Shown: in pieces, positions 1 through 6,366 of the stretch
Layout: each line of letters starts with the position of its first letter
How positions within the stretch are numbered: position 1 is the stretch's first letter
Made by a program: the position numbers and the translations under genes
Notes under the pieces: model-generated
Told to the model about the DNA's origin: nothing
What the model saw: the letters and a program-made list of their open reading frames with translations, nothing else
Databases searched by the model: none
Assembly (NCBI GenBank): GCA_020029455.1
Contig: JAIBJH010000052.1
Location: forward strand, 1-13,718
Direction: 5' to 3'
Source: Hyphomicrobiales bacterium
Lineage (GTDB): Bacteria; Pseudomonadota; Alphaproteobacteria; Rhizobiales; Aestuariivirgaceae
Length of the DNA: 13,718 nucleotides

Positions 1-59
1 GAAGCGGGATAAGTAGGCCGCCCTTCACAGGTGGCCGCACTTCCCCTAGAAGCCCGGCC

Positions 60-1553
60 ATGAGCGAAAAGAAGCCAAACCGCCCGAAAGCCCGCGTGGC
101 CAAGGGATTCCGCGATATTGATGCCGATGAAATTCGCGGCACGAGAACCATGCTGGCGACGATCCAGCAGGTTTACGAATCCTATGGCTTTGAACCTGTC
201 GAACAGCCTTTCGTGGAGTACACCGACGCGCTGGGCAAGTTCCTGCCCGATCAGGACCGGCCCAATGCCGGCGTCTTTTCCTTCCAGGATGATGATGAGC
301 AGTGGCTGTCGCTTCGTTATGATTTGACGGCGCCGCTGGCGCGATATGTGGCCGAGAACACGCAAGGTCAATTGCCAACACCCTATCGCAGCTATCGTCA
401 GGGCTGGGTGTTTCGCAATGAAAAGCCGGGGCCGGGGCGCTTTCGCCAGTTCATGCAGTTCGATGCCGATACGGTTGGCTCATCTTCGCCCGCCGCCGAT
501 GCGGAAGTTTGCATGATGGCAGCGGATACGATGGAGGCGTTGGGTATTCCGCGCGGACAATATGTGATGAAGGTGAATAACCGGAAGGTTCTCGATGGAC
601 TTCTGGAGGTGATAGGTTTGAGGTTAGACGACTATGGTGAAAAGCGGTTTGCCGTTTTGCGCGCCATGGACAAGCTCGACAGGTTCGGACCGGATGGTGT
701 CAGGCTGCTCTTGGGAAAGGGCAGGAAGGACGAAAGCGGTGACTTCACCAAAGGCGCTGAACTTGATGCTGTGCAAATTGAACACGTCATGGCTGTACTT
801 TTGAATGAGAGATTTGTGGCACTTGGCAAAGGTTCGGCCATCCCAAAAGAGAAATTTGAATCAAGTGAATTGATGCAGGCCGGATTTGCCGAGCTCGATC
901 AGATTCATGCGTTGGTTCGCAAAGCGGGCTACGAGAGTGATCGCATCAGGATTGACTCATCGGTCGTCCGCGGCCTTGAATATTACACTGGCCCCGTCTT
1001 CGAATGCGAATTGCTGATGGAGACGAAGGACGAGGATGGAAACACCGTGCGCTTCGGATCGGTGGGTGGTGGCGGGCGCTATGACGATCTGGTGGCGCGC
1101 TTCACAGGCCAGCAGGTTCCGGCCACGGGCTTTTCCATCGGCGTGTCACGGCTCTATTCGGCACTGAAGCTGGTCGGGAAGGCGGAAACGTCGAAGACGC
1201 TGGCTCCCGTCGTGGTGCTGGTCATGGAGAAGGATCGGCAGGGAGATTACTGGCGCATGGTGCAGCAACTTCGCAACGCGGGTGTGCGCGCCGAGATGTA
1301 TGTGGGCACGGCGGGCATGAAGGCCCAGATGAAATATGCCGACAAGCGCGGCGCTCCCCTTGTCATCATTCAGGGCGGCGATGAGAAGGCGAGGAACGAG
1401 GTGCAGATCAAGGATCTGCGGCTCGGCACGGAACTTCGAAGGCAAATTTCGGGTGGGGGTGTGCTTGACCCAGTCCCAGACCCCCACCCCAACCCTCCCC
1501 ACAAGGGGGAGGGAGGACAAGTAAATGCCCGGGCGTTCCTCATCAGAACGTGA
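60..1553 (+). CDS. hisS: Histidyl-tRNA synthetase (class II, alphaproteobacterial form)
   Basis: Cytoplasmic enzyme that charges tRNA-His with histidine using ATP. Visible class II marks are motif 2 (FRNEKPGPGRFRQFMQF, about residues 118-134), the histidine-binding RGLEYYTG at 304-311, and motif 3 with GGGGRYDDL and GFSIGVSRL (about 335-368). A C-terminal anticodon-binding domain follows, ending with VQIKDL near residue 455. The length, 497 aa, suits the long alphaproteobacterial form. The motif 2 loop has Phe and Met where most bacteria have Tyr and His (GRYRQFHQ), as known for alphaproteobacterial enzymes that read a tRNA-His without G-1. The last 33 residues (465-497, Pro/Gly-rich, PVPDPHPNPPHKGEGG) are encoded by a palindromic repeat and by the overlap with hisZ, so the native C-terminus appears to be replaced. 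Codons between about 590 and 880 are less GC-rich than the rest. The start at 60 gives the conserved N-terminus (KARVAKGFRD); its Shine-Dalgarno is poor. First gene of hisS-hisZ-hisG. Confidence 0.97.
   Translation: MSEKKPNRPKARVAKGFRDIDADEIRGTRTMLATIQQVYESYGFEPVEQPFVEYTDALGKFLPDQDRPNAGVFSFQDDDEQWLSLRYDLTAPLARYVAENTQGQLPTPYRSYRQGWVFRNEKPGPGRFRQFMQFDADTVGSSSPAADAEVCMMAADTMEALGIPRGQYVMKVNNRKVLDGLLEVIGLRLDDYGEKRFAVLRAMDKLDRFGPDGVRLLLGKGRKDESGDFTKGAELDAVQIEHVMAVLLNERFVALGKGSAIPKEKFESSELMQAGFAELDQIHALVRKAGYESDRIRIDSSVVRGLEYYTGPVFECELLMETKDEDGNTVRFGSVGGGGRYDDLVARFTGQQVPATGFSIGVSRLYSALKLVGKAETSKTLAPVVVLVMEKDRQGDYWRMVQQLRNAGVRAEMYVGTAGMKAQMKYADKRGAPLVIIQGGDEKARNEVQIKDLRLGTELRRQISGGGVLDPVPDPHPNPPHKGEGGQVNARAFLIRT
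1451..1517. repeat. GC-rich palindromic repeat, copy 1, inside the hisS 3' end
   Basis: GGGTGGGGGT (1451-1460) is exactly complementary to ACCCCCACCC (1480-1489). A second hairpin follows: CCCTCCCC, loop ACAA, then GGGGGAGGG (about 1493-1513). The same two-module order occurs at 5064-5144, and the second module alone recurs at 10984-11004. This copy lies in the reading frame of hisS and ends in GGGAGGA just before hisZ. It is an interspersed repeat of unknown origin, not a gene. Confidence 0.85.
1512..1517 (+). promoter_or_regulatory. Shine-Dalgarno of hisZ, supplied by the repeat
   Basis: GGAGGA lies 7 bases before the hisZ ATG at 1525, an ideal distance. It forms the right edge of the palindromic repeat, so the repeat hairpin (1493-1513) would partly sequester it. 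This site supports choosing 1525 as the hisZ start, 29 bases inside hisS. Confidence 0.7.
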
Positions 1554-2664
1554 GGCGCTGGCCCGGCAGAACGCCGCCATCATGGCGGTGTTTGAGCGCG
1601 CAGGCTTTGAGCACATCGCACCCGACATCATCCAGCCCGCCGATATTTTCCTTGAGCGCTCAGGTGAAGACATCCGTGCACGGACATTTGTATTCAATGA
1701 CCCGGACGGCAATGAACTATGCCTCCGGCCCGACCTTACGGTGCCAGCCTGCCGCTATCACCTGAATGCGGCGAAGAACCCCGCCGCCGAAACGCGATAT
1801 TGCTATCTGGGCACGGCCTTCCGCTTTCCCGACGAGGCGCTATCCCCGCAGGAGTTCAATCAGGCGGGGCTGGAATGGTTTGGCGGCAGCGATCCCGTGG
1901 CGGCAGAAGCGCGTGTCATCAAGCTCACGCTGAGTGCGCTGGAAGCTGCAGGGCTTTCCCAGCTCAAGGTGACGCTGGGCGATCTTGGCCTTTTCAATGC
2001 GCTGATAGAAGACATGCCCATGCCCGCGCGCTGGCGCAGAAGGCTTCGCCACCAGTTCTGGCGGCCGCAGGCCTTTCATGCGCTCCTCGACAATTTTGCC
2101 AAGCCTCCAGCGCAGAAGAAAACCAGCATTTCCGCCCATGTCGATGCCGTTGCGGGGCAGAATGCTCTGAATGCCGTCAGTCAGCGTCTTCATCAGCTAG
2201 GCCTGCCGCTAGTGACCGACCGAGACGTGGCGGACATTGCCAGCCGCCTTGCGGAAAAATTTGCCGACCGTTCGCAAGCACCGCTTGATGCGGCGATGGT
2301 CAAAACAATCGAGCGCTATCTTGCGATTGAAGGTACGGTGAGTGATGTGCCTACGCAACTAAAATCGCTCAAAGGCGGCAAGACATTTGCAGGCGCAATC
2401 GATTGGTTTGAGCGGCGCATCGCGGCGCTGGAAGATCAGGGTCTCAATCCGAAACGTTTCCAGTTCAATGCAGGCTTCGGGCGCGAACTTGAATATTACA
2501 CCGGCCTCGTCTTCCAGGTGGAAGTGGAGGCGCGCAATCAGCCCGTCACCGTGGCGGGCGGCGGGCGTTACGACGATCTCCTCAGCGATCTCGGCGCGCC
2601 TCAAAAAATTCCGGCCGTGGGTTGCGCCATTCACACCGAGCGCGTGAAGGCGGTGTTGCCATGA
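1525..2664 (+). CDS. hisZ: ATP phosphoribosyltransferase regulatory subunit
   Basis: HisZ is a catalytically inactive paralogue of histidyl-tRNA synthetase. It binds short-form HisG, forms the hetero-octameric ATP phosphoribosyltransferase and allows feedback inhibition by histidine in the first step of histidine synthesis. The 379-aa protein keeps the synthetase core fold: QPADIFLERSGED near residue 34, a motif-2-like region (FRFPDEALSPQEFNQAG, about 97-113), GFGRELEYYTG (about 318-328) and GGGRYDDLL (about 345-353). It lacks the anticodon-binding domain, as the family does. The start at 1525 has a strong GGAGGA seven bases upstream and gives a normal HisZ N-terminus. It overlaps hisS by 29 bases and hisG by 4 (ATGA), indicating translational coupling. 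An exact synthetase function is unlikely because hisS is adjacent and complete in its core. Confidence 0.95.
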   Translation: MPGRSSSEREALARQNAAIMAVFERAGFEHIAPDIIQPADIFLERSGEDIRARTFVFNDPDGNELCLRPDLTVPACRYHLNAAKNPAAETRYCYLGTAFRFPDEALSPQEFNQAGLEWFGGSDPVAAEARVIKLTLSALEAAGLSQLKVTLGDLGLFNALIEDMPMPARWRRRLRHQFWRPQAFHALLDNFAKPPAQKKTSISAHVDAVAGQNALNAVSQRLHQLGLPLVTDRDVADIASRLAEKFADRSQAPLDAAMVKTIERYLAIEGTVSDVPTQLKSLKGGKTFAGAIDWFERRIAALEDQGLNPKRFQFNAGFGRELEYYTGLVFQVEVEARNQPVTVAGGGRYDDLLSDLGAPQKIPAVGCAIHTERVKAVLP

Positions 2665-3350
2665 GCGAAGCTGTTCTTGGCATTCCCTCCAAGGGGAGGC
2701 TGATGGATGCAACATCCGCCCTCTTTGAGAAAGCCGGCCTTGGCATCTCCCGCAATGGCTCGGAGCGCGGCTATCGCGGGGCGCTCAAGGGAATGCCCGG
2801 CATCAGCATTGCGTTCCTCTCGGCCTCGGAAATCGCCCAGCACCTGCGCGAGGGCAAAATCGATGGCGGAATCACGGGCGAAGATCTGCTCAGGGAAACC
2901 ATTCCGCCTACGGATGAAAATGTATCGGTAGGCTTGCGGCTGGATTTCGGCCCTGCCGATGTGGTGGTGGCGGTGCCTGCCTGCTGGCTGGATGTTGCCT
3001 CCATGGCCGATCTCGATGATGTGGCCGAGCAGTTCTACCGGGCCCATGGCCGCCGCTTGCGCGTTGCGACAAAATACAAGAATTTGACGCGGCGCTTCTT
3101 CACGGAGAAGGGCGTTACCGGATATCGCATCGTCGAAAGCACAGGCGCCACGGAAGGCGCGCCTGCGGCGGGCACGGCGGAGCTCATTGTCGACATCACC
3201 ACGACGGGCTCGACGCTTGCCGCCAATCACCTGCGCATTCTCGATGATGGCGTCATCCTCAAATCCTGCGCGGTTCTCGCGGTGGGGCGGAAGGCCCCAG
3301 CCTTTGATGACCTCATCTCGCGGCTCAGCCAGTTTTTCAGTAGGTCCTAA
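2661..3350 (+). CDS. hisG: ATP phosphoribosyltransferase catalytic subunit (short form)
   Basis: Catalyses the committed step of histidine synthesis, joining ATP and PRPP to phosphoribosyl-ATP in the cytoplasm. The 229-aa protein begins with the family's LGIPSKGRL. It carries GGITGEDLL (about residues 72-80) and the PRPP-binding loop ELIVDITTTGST (174-185). It lacks the C-terminal regulatory domain of the long form, which fits the HisZ gene just upstream. The ATG at 2661 overlaps the hisZ stop as ATGA. A longer frame opening at 2622 was not used because it adds non-conserved residues and lies wholly inside hisZ. The rest of the his pathway is not in this window, so hisS-hisZ-hisG stands as a separate unit. 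Confidence 0.97.
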   Translation: MSEAVLGIPSKGRLMDATSALFEKAGLGISRNGSERGYRGALKGMPGISIAFLSASEIAQHLREGKIDGGITGEDLLRETIPPTDENVSVGLRLDFGPADVVVAVPACWLDVASMADLDDVAEQFYRAHGRRLRVATKYKNLTRRFFTEKGVTGYRIVESTGATEGAPAAGTAELIVDITTTGSTLAANHLRILDDGVILKSCAVLAVGRKAPAFDDLISRLSQFFSRS

Positions 3351-3427
3351 ACGTCTAATTGCATTTTGTTGTAGCTGCGGTATCTTCACGAGCACGACCC
3401 GCGCCGGGGAAACGAGATGGCGGGCAC

Positions 3428-3547
3428 ATGTTGATGGTGGAGCTCGGGCTCCGGCAGAAGCATTGGCTTGCGCTCGCATTGTGGTGGCATCGCCCCCGGT
3501 CCACCGGAGTGCTCCTGGAGTGTGGACTAATGCTGTTGGAGGTCTGA
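3428..3547 (+). CDS. Possible 39-aa small protein or leader peptide, Trp/His-containing
   Basis: Frame starts MLMVELGLRQKHWLALALWW and ends CGLMLLEV, stopping four bases before a terminator hairpin. Codons are GC-rich at third positions, as in neighbouring genes. The middle carries three Trp and two His codons within eleven residues, which recalls attenuator leader peptides, yet the next gene is a cell-wall enzyme with no amino-acid link. There is no clear Shine-Dalgarno. It may equally be a chance frame across a structured RNA. Confidence 0.15.
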   Translation: MLMVELGLRQKHWLALALWWHRPRSTGVLLECGLMLLEV

Positions 3548-3550
3548 GAG

Positions 3551-3580
3551 AGGGGCCGTGCGCCAGCATGGCCCTTCTTT
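3551..3580 (+). terminator. Intrinsic (Rho-independent) terminator
   Basis: AGGGGCCGTGC (3551-3561) pairs over 11 positions, two of them G-T, with GCATGGCCCTT (3566-3576) across a four-base loop GCCA, followed by CTTTC. It would end transcripts from the hisS-hisZ-hisG operon or from the candidate RNA just before it. An upstream ATGCTG (within 3531-3540) could compete for the right arm, which would suit an attenuator; this is inference. Confidence 0.7.
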
Positions 3581-3626
3581 CATTCCGTATTGCCGAATCT
3601 GTGGGCAATGCCGGAAAAGGTGCTTA

Positions 3627-3673
3627 GAGCCAATTCCGGCCAAGTTGCAGACTTGGCCGATAAGAATTTGCTC
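3627..3673. repeat. Palindromic element A: 47-base bulged hairpin
   Basis: GAGCCAATTC (3627-3636) pairs with GAATTTGCTC (3664-3673) with one mismatch. CGGCCAAGT (3637-3645) pairs exactly with ACTTGGCCG (3651-3659). The loop is TGCAG and the only asymmetry is the four-base bulge ATAA (3660-3663). It has no T-run, so it is unlikely to be a terminator. It looks like an extragenic palindromic repeat, as are frequent in Rhizobiales. Confidence 0.75.
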
Positions 3674-3685
3674 CAACATATTAAC

Positions 3686-3739
3686 TTGGCGCGAGTTCTT
3701 TTCGACCGCGTGATTCCACACGGTCGGAAAGCGCGCCAA
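3686..3739. repeat. Palindromic element B: 54-base bulged hairpin
   Basis: TTGGCGCG (3686-3693) pairs exactly with CGCGCCAA (3732-3739). CTTTTCGACCGCGTG (3698-3712) pairs with CACACGGTCGGAAAG (3717-3731) with one mismatch and one G-T pair, loop ATTC. The bulge AGTT (3694-3697) is on the left side, the mirror image of element A. It lies about 60 bases before the transglycosylase start and may affect its mRNA. Confidence 0.75.
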
Positions 3740-3801
3740 TGGTGGCCCAAAAATGGCCAAACCTGGCAGCTAGGCAGCAACCCCCTCAACAACCACGGCG
3801 G

Positions 3802-5001
3802 ATGACGATGCGGAAACAATTTTTCTCTCTGGCAACCCTGCTGCTCCTCGCGCACCCCGCGCTTGCAGAAACCTGCGGCGACACGGGCGATGGCTTCAAG
3901 CAGTACATCGCTTCGGTGAAAAAAGAAGCGGCAGCGCAAGGCGTGAGTCAGGGCGCCATCGCCATCCTCAACCGCCTCAAATATGATCCCGGCATCATCA
4001 AGAAGGACCGGGCGCAGAATGTCTTCTCGCAGGATTTCCTGACCTTCCAGGCGCGCATGGCAAGCGCGGGCCGCATCACAAAAGGCAAGCAGCTGGTGCA
4101 GCACCACAAGGACATCTTTGACGCAGTCGAAGCCAAATATGGCGTGCCGGCGCCCGTGATCACGGCGTTCTGGGCGCTGGAGACGGATTTCGGCGGCTTC
4201 ATGGGCAAGTCACCCACCATCCAGGCGATCGCAACACTTGCCTGGGATTGCCGGCGTCCTGAAAAATTCCGCCCGCAATTGATCGCGGCCCTGCAGCTGC
4301 TCGATGCAGGTGACATGACTTATGAAGAAATGATAGGCGCCTGGGCAGGCGAGATCGGCCAGACGCAATTCATGGCCTATGACTACAATGAGAGCGCCGT
4401 CGACTTCGACGGCGACGGCCGCCGCGACCTCATCGGCAGCGTGCCGGATGTGATCGCTTCGACAGCCAATCTCTTGCGCAAACATGGCTGGCAGCCGGGC
4501 GAGCCTTGGCTGCAAGAGGTGAAAGTTCCGGCAGAACTGCCGTGGGACCAGGCCGATATCGCCATTCAGCATTCACGCAAGCAGTGGGCGGCGTGGGGCG
4601 TCAAGGCTGCGTCAGGCAAGAACATCAAGGCGGATAATTTCCCGGCCTCGCTGCTTCTGCCGATGGGGCGCAACGGCCCGGCTTTTCTCGCCTATCACAA
4701 TTTCACCAAGGCCTATCTCAAATGGAACGAAAGCCTCATCTATTCGACGACGGCGGCCTATCTCGCCACGCGCATTGCGGGCGCCGGACCCGTAGGAAAG
4801 GGCAGGGCAACAGTTGAGCCCTTGGACTATGAAGGGATCGTTTCTCTGCAAAAATATCTGGCGCGCAAGGGCTATGACGTCGGTGAAATCGACGGCAAGA
4901 TCGGCAAGGGCACGCGCGCGGCGGTGAAGGACGTGCAGATGCAGCTTGGCATGCCGGCCGATAGCTATCCGACGCCGGAGCTTCTGCAGGCCTTGAACTA
5001 G
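3802..5001 (+). CDS. Exported lytic murein transglycosylase, MltB/SLT_2 type, with peptidoglycan-binding domain
   Basis: Cuts the glycan strands of peptidoglycan in the periplasm, leaving 1,6-anhydro ends. A Sec signal peptide is clear (MRKQFFSLATLLLLAHPALA, cleavage before ETCG). The catalytic domain shows WALETDFGG with probable catalytic Glu127, GAWAGEIGQTQFMAY, and DFDGDGRRDL (201-210), matching the calcium-binding loop of MltB/Slt35. Residues from about 343 form a PG_binding_1 repeat (VSLQKYLARKGYDVGEIDGK). There is no lipobox, so it is probably soluble rather than a lipoprotein. I chose ATG 3802; ATG 3808 is as plausible, with GGCGGA five bases before it. A longer frame from 3739 adds non-signal residues and starts inside palindrome B. 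It is a single gene, convergent with the efflux operon. Confidence 0.92.
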   Translation: MTMRKQFFSLATLLLLAHPALAETCGDTGDGFKQYIASVKKEAAAQGVSQGAIAILNRLKYDPGIIKKDRAQNVFSQDFLTFQARMASAGRITKGKQLVQHHKDIFDAVEAKYGVPAPVITAFWALETDFGGFMGKSPTIQAIATLAWDCRRPEKFRPQLIAALQLLDAGDMTYEEMIGAWAGEIGQTQFMAYDYNESAVDFDGDGRRDLIGSVPDVIASTANLLRKHGWQPGEPWLQEVKVPAELPWDQADIAIQHSRKQWAAWGVKAASGKNIKADNFPASLLLPMGRNGPAFLAYHNFTKAYLKWNESLIYSTTAAYLATRIAGAGPVGKGRATVEPLDYEGIVSLQKYLARKGYDVGEIDGKIGKGTRAAVKDVQMQLGMPADSYPTPELLQALN

Positions 5002-5035
5002 AGTCTGATCACTATCCATTGAGTAGCGGACTTCC

Positions 5036-5144
5036 ATCCCTCCCCCTTGCGGGGAGGGATAAAGGGTGGGGGTCTGGGACTTCCACAAGAAACCCCCACC
5101 CGAAAATCGCAAGGGCGATTTTTGACCTCCCCACAAGGGGGAGG
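5036..5144. repeat. GC-rich palindromic repeat, copy 2, between convergent genes
   Basis: Four nested or tandem hairpins occur in 109 bases: ATCCCTCCCC/GGGGAGGGAT (5036-5060, exact), GGGTGGGGGT (5064-5073) with ACCCCCACCC (5092-5101, exact), AAAATCGC/GCGATTTT (5103-5122), and CCTCCCC/GGGGAGG with loop ACAA (5126-5144). The second and fourth match copy 1 at hisS in order and sequence. The first and last hairpins make the whole element roughly palindromic. It fills the gap between the transglycosylase stop and the permease stop. Confidence 0.85.
5103..5123. terminator. Possible bidirectional terminator within repeat copy 2
   Basis: AAAATCGC and GCGATTTT form an exact 8-bp stem with loop AAGG, giving a T-run on the + strand (TTTTT, 5119-5123) and a T-rich end on the - strand. 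It sits between the convergent transglycosylase and efflux genes, where a two-way terminator is expected. The stem is short, so this is tentative. Confidence 0.4.
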
Positions 5145-5157
5145 TGGGGCATCCACC

Positions 5158-6366
5158 TTACTCGTGGCGGAGCGCCTCGATGGGATCGAGGTTTGCCGCG
5201 CGCCGCGCCGGGAAGAAGCCGAACAGGAGGCCGATGGCGCCTGAAAAGGCAAAGGCGAGTGCAATCACCGTGGGCTGCACTGCAAGTGGAATGTCGAGCA
5301 AGACAGCGCCAGTTGCGGCAATACCCAAGCCGAGCAGGATGCCAATAATGCCGCCAAGCAGGCAGAGCACCACGGCTTCCACGAGAAATTGCGCCAGCAC
5401 CTGCGAGGCCAGCGCACCGATCGCAAGCCTGATGCCGATCTCGCGGGTGCGCTCGGCGACCGACACAAGCATGATATTCATGATGCCGATGCCGCCCACC
5501 AGCAGGCTTACGGCCGCGACCGCACCGAGGAGTCCCGTCATGACTGTTGAAGTAGATGTCAGGGTGGCAGCAAGTTGCGTCATGTCGCGCACAGTGAAGT
5601 CATCTTCTTCACCTTGCCTGATGTGGCGCGTCTCGCGCAGGATATCCTCCATGACGGCCTGTACGGTGGGTAGGTCGGCCGCCTGCTGCGTGGAAACGGA
5701 AATGGTGGAAATGCGCGTGCTTCCGGCAATGCGGCGCTGGAAGGTGCGGAGCGGCATCACGATGGTGCTGTCCTGATCGGTGCCAAAGGCCGATTGACCC
5801 CTTGCCGCCAGGACACCGACAACAGTGCAGGAAACGTTTGCGACACGGATGGAGGCATCTACCGCCGGTGCGTTGCCGAAGAGATCGTGGCGCACTGTCT
5901 CTCCAATTACGCAAGAGGCTGCCCCGGCGCGCGTATCGCTCTCGCTGAATGGCCCGCCTGCTGAAAAGCCCCAGTCCTGGACGTTGAAGTAGTCCGGTTC
6001 CGTTCCGGTGACAGTGGTGTCGATGGAGGCCGTGCCGTTTACTGCGACGCCCTGCTTGTTGGCAGAGGGTGCGACACCCTTGATGTTGCGAAGCCCCGAG
6101 CGCAGGCTTTCCACGTCACGCGCCGTGAAACTGCGGCTGTCCTGGCCGCTGGGCGGCCCCGGCGTGGGCGTGCCCGGCCTTGCAATCAGCATGTTGGAGC
6201 CGAGCCTCGCAAGATCCGCCGTCACCTTGTTGGTGGTGCCTTGGCCCAGCGTGACGAGAGCGATGACCGATGCCACGCCGATGACAATCCCCAAAAGCGT
6301 GAGCGAGGAGCGCAGTACATTGCGCCTGATGGTGCGGAGCGCAAGCTTCACCGAATCCCACAGCAT
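5158..6366 (-). CDS. MacB-type ABC transporter permease (MacB_PCD plus FtsX domain)
   Basis: Inner-membrane part of a tripartite, mechanotransmission-type ABC system that works with a periplasmic adaptor and usually an outer-membrane TolC-like channel. The 402-aa protein has an N-terminal membrane segment (about residues 20-43, SSLTLLGIVIGVASVIALVT), a large periplasmic MacB_PCD domain (about 45-275), and three C-terminal segments of the FtsX type with GGIGIMNIMLVSVAERTREI. It ends in the family's RRAANLDPIEALRHE. Unlike E. coli MacB the ATPase is a separate protein, the next gene upstream. Its ATG overlaps the ATPase stop (TGATG). Substrate cannot be read from the sequence; macrolide export should not be assumed. 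Confidence 0.93.
   Translation of the reverse strand: MLWDSVKLALRTIRRNVLRSSLTLLGIVIGVASVIALVTLGQGTTNKVTADLARLGSNMLIARPGTPTPGPPSGQDSRSFTARDVESLRSGLRNIKGVAPSANKQGVAVNGTASIDTTVTGTEPDYFNVQDWGFSAGGPFSESDTRAGAASCVIGETVRHDLFGNAPAVDASIRVANVSCTVVGVLAARGQSAFGTDQDSTIVMPLRTFQRRIAGSTRISTISVSTQQAADLPTVQAVMEDILRETRHIRQGEEDDFTVRDMTQLAATLTSTSTVMTGLLGAVAAVSLLVGGIGIMNIMLVSVAERTREIGIRLAIGALASQVLAQFLVEAVVLCLLGGIIGILLGLGIAATGAVLLDIPLAVQPTVIALAFAFSGAIGLLFGFFPARRAANLDPIEALRHE

Larger units (their letters stand above)
3390..3580 (+). ncRNA. Candidate structured small RNA or leader ending at an intrinsic terminator
   Basis: Several local hairpins can be drawn: CCCG...CGGG around 3408-3424; GGAGC/GCTCC with loop TCGG at 3439-3452; and GTCCAC (3500-3505) paired with GTGGAC (3523-3528), with extra pairs inside. 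The segment ends at the terminator 3551-3580, about 190 bases after a weak promoter-like pair. I could not match it to 6S, SRP RNA, RNase P, tmRNA or a known riboswitch. It may be a free small RNA, a 3'UTR-derived product of the his operon, or the attenuated leader of the transglycosylase gene. Ends are guesses. Confidence 0.3.
3351..3801. other. 451-base gene-poor interval with structured RNA, terminator and two palindromes
   Basis: No convincing protein gene fills this interval. From left to right it holds a weak promoter-like pair (TTGCAT 3359-3364, TATCTT 3381-3386, spacing 16), several small hairpins, a 39-codon open frame (3428-3547), an intrinsic terminator (3551-3580), and two long bulged palindromes (3627-3673 and 3686-3739). 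The long antisense frame over hisG reaches into this region but looks like a shadow. Confidence 0.6.

Noticed and set aside
1..59. Terminator or promoter before hisS
   Set aside because: Only a weak GCCGCC/GGTGGC hairpin is present with no T-run, and no -35/-10 pair stands out in the short stretch available.
3351..3580. Known structured RNAs (SRP RNA, 6S, RNase P, tmRNA, cobalamin or SAM-II riboswitch)
   Set aside because: I looked for their hallmark sequences and found none; kept only as an unassigned candidate.
2631..3608. 325-codon frame on the - strand across hisG
   Set aside because: Fully antisense to a well-recognised hisG, Arg/Ala-rich with no known motif; a GC-rich shadow frame.
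3739..3801. Upstream start for the transglycosylase
   Set aside because: It adds about 21 non-signal residues before a clear signal peptide and begins in palindrome B; 3802 or 3808 is better.
5019..5348. Frames across repeat copy 2 and the permease 3' end
   Set aside because: They are translations of the palindromic repeat or antisense to the permease.
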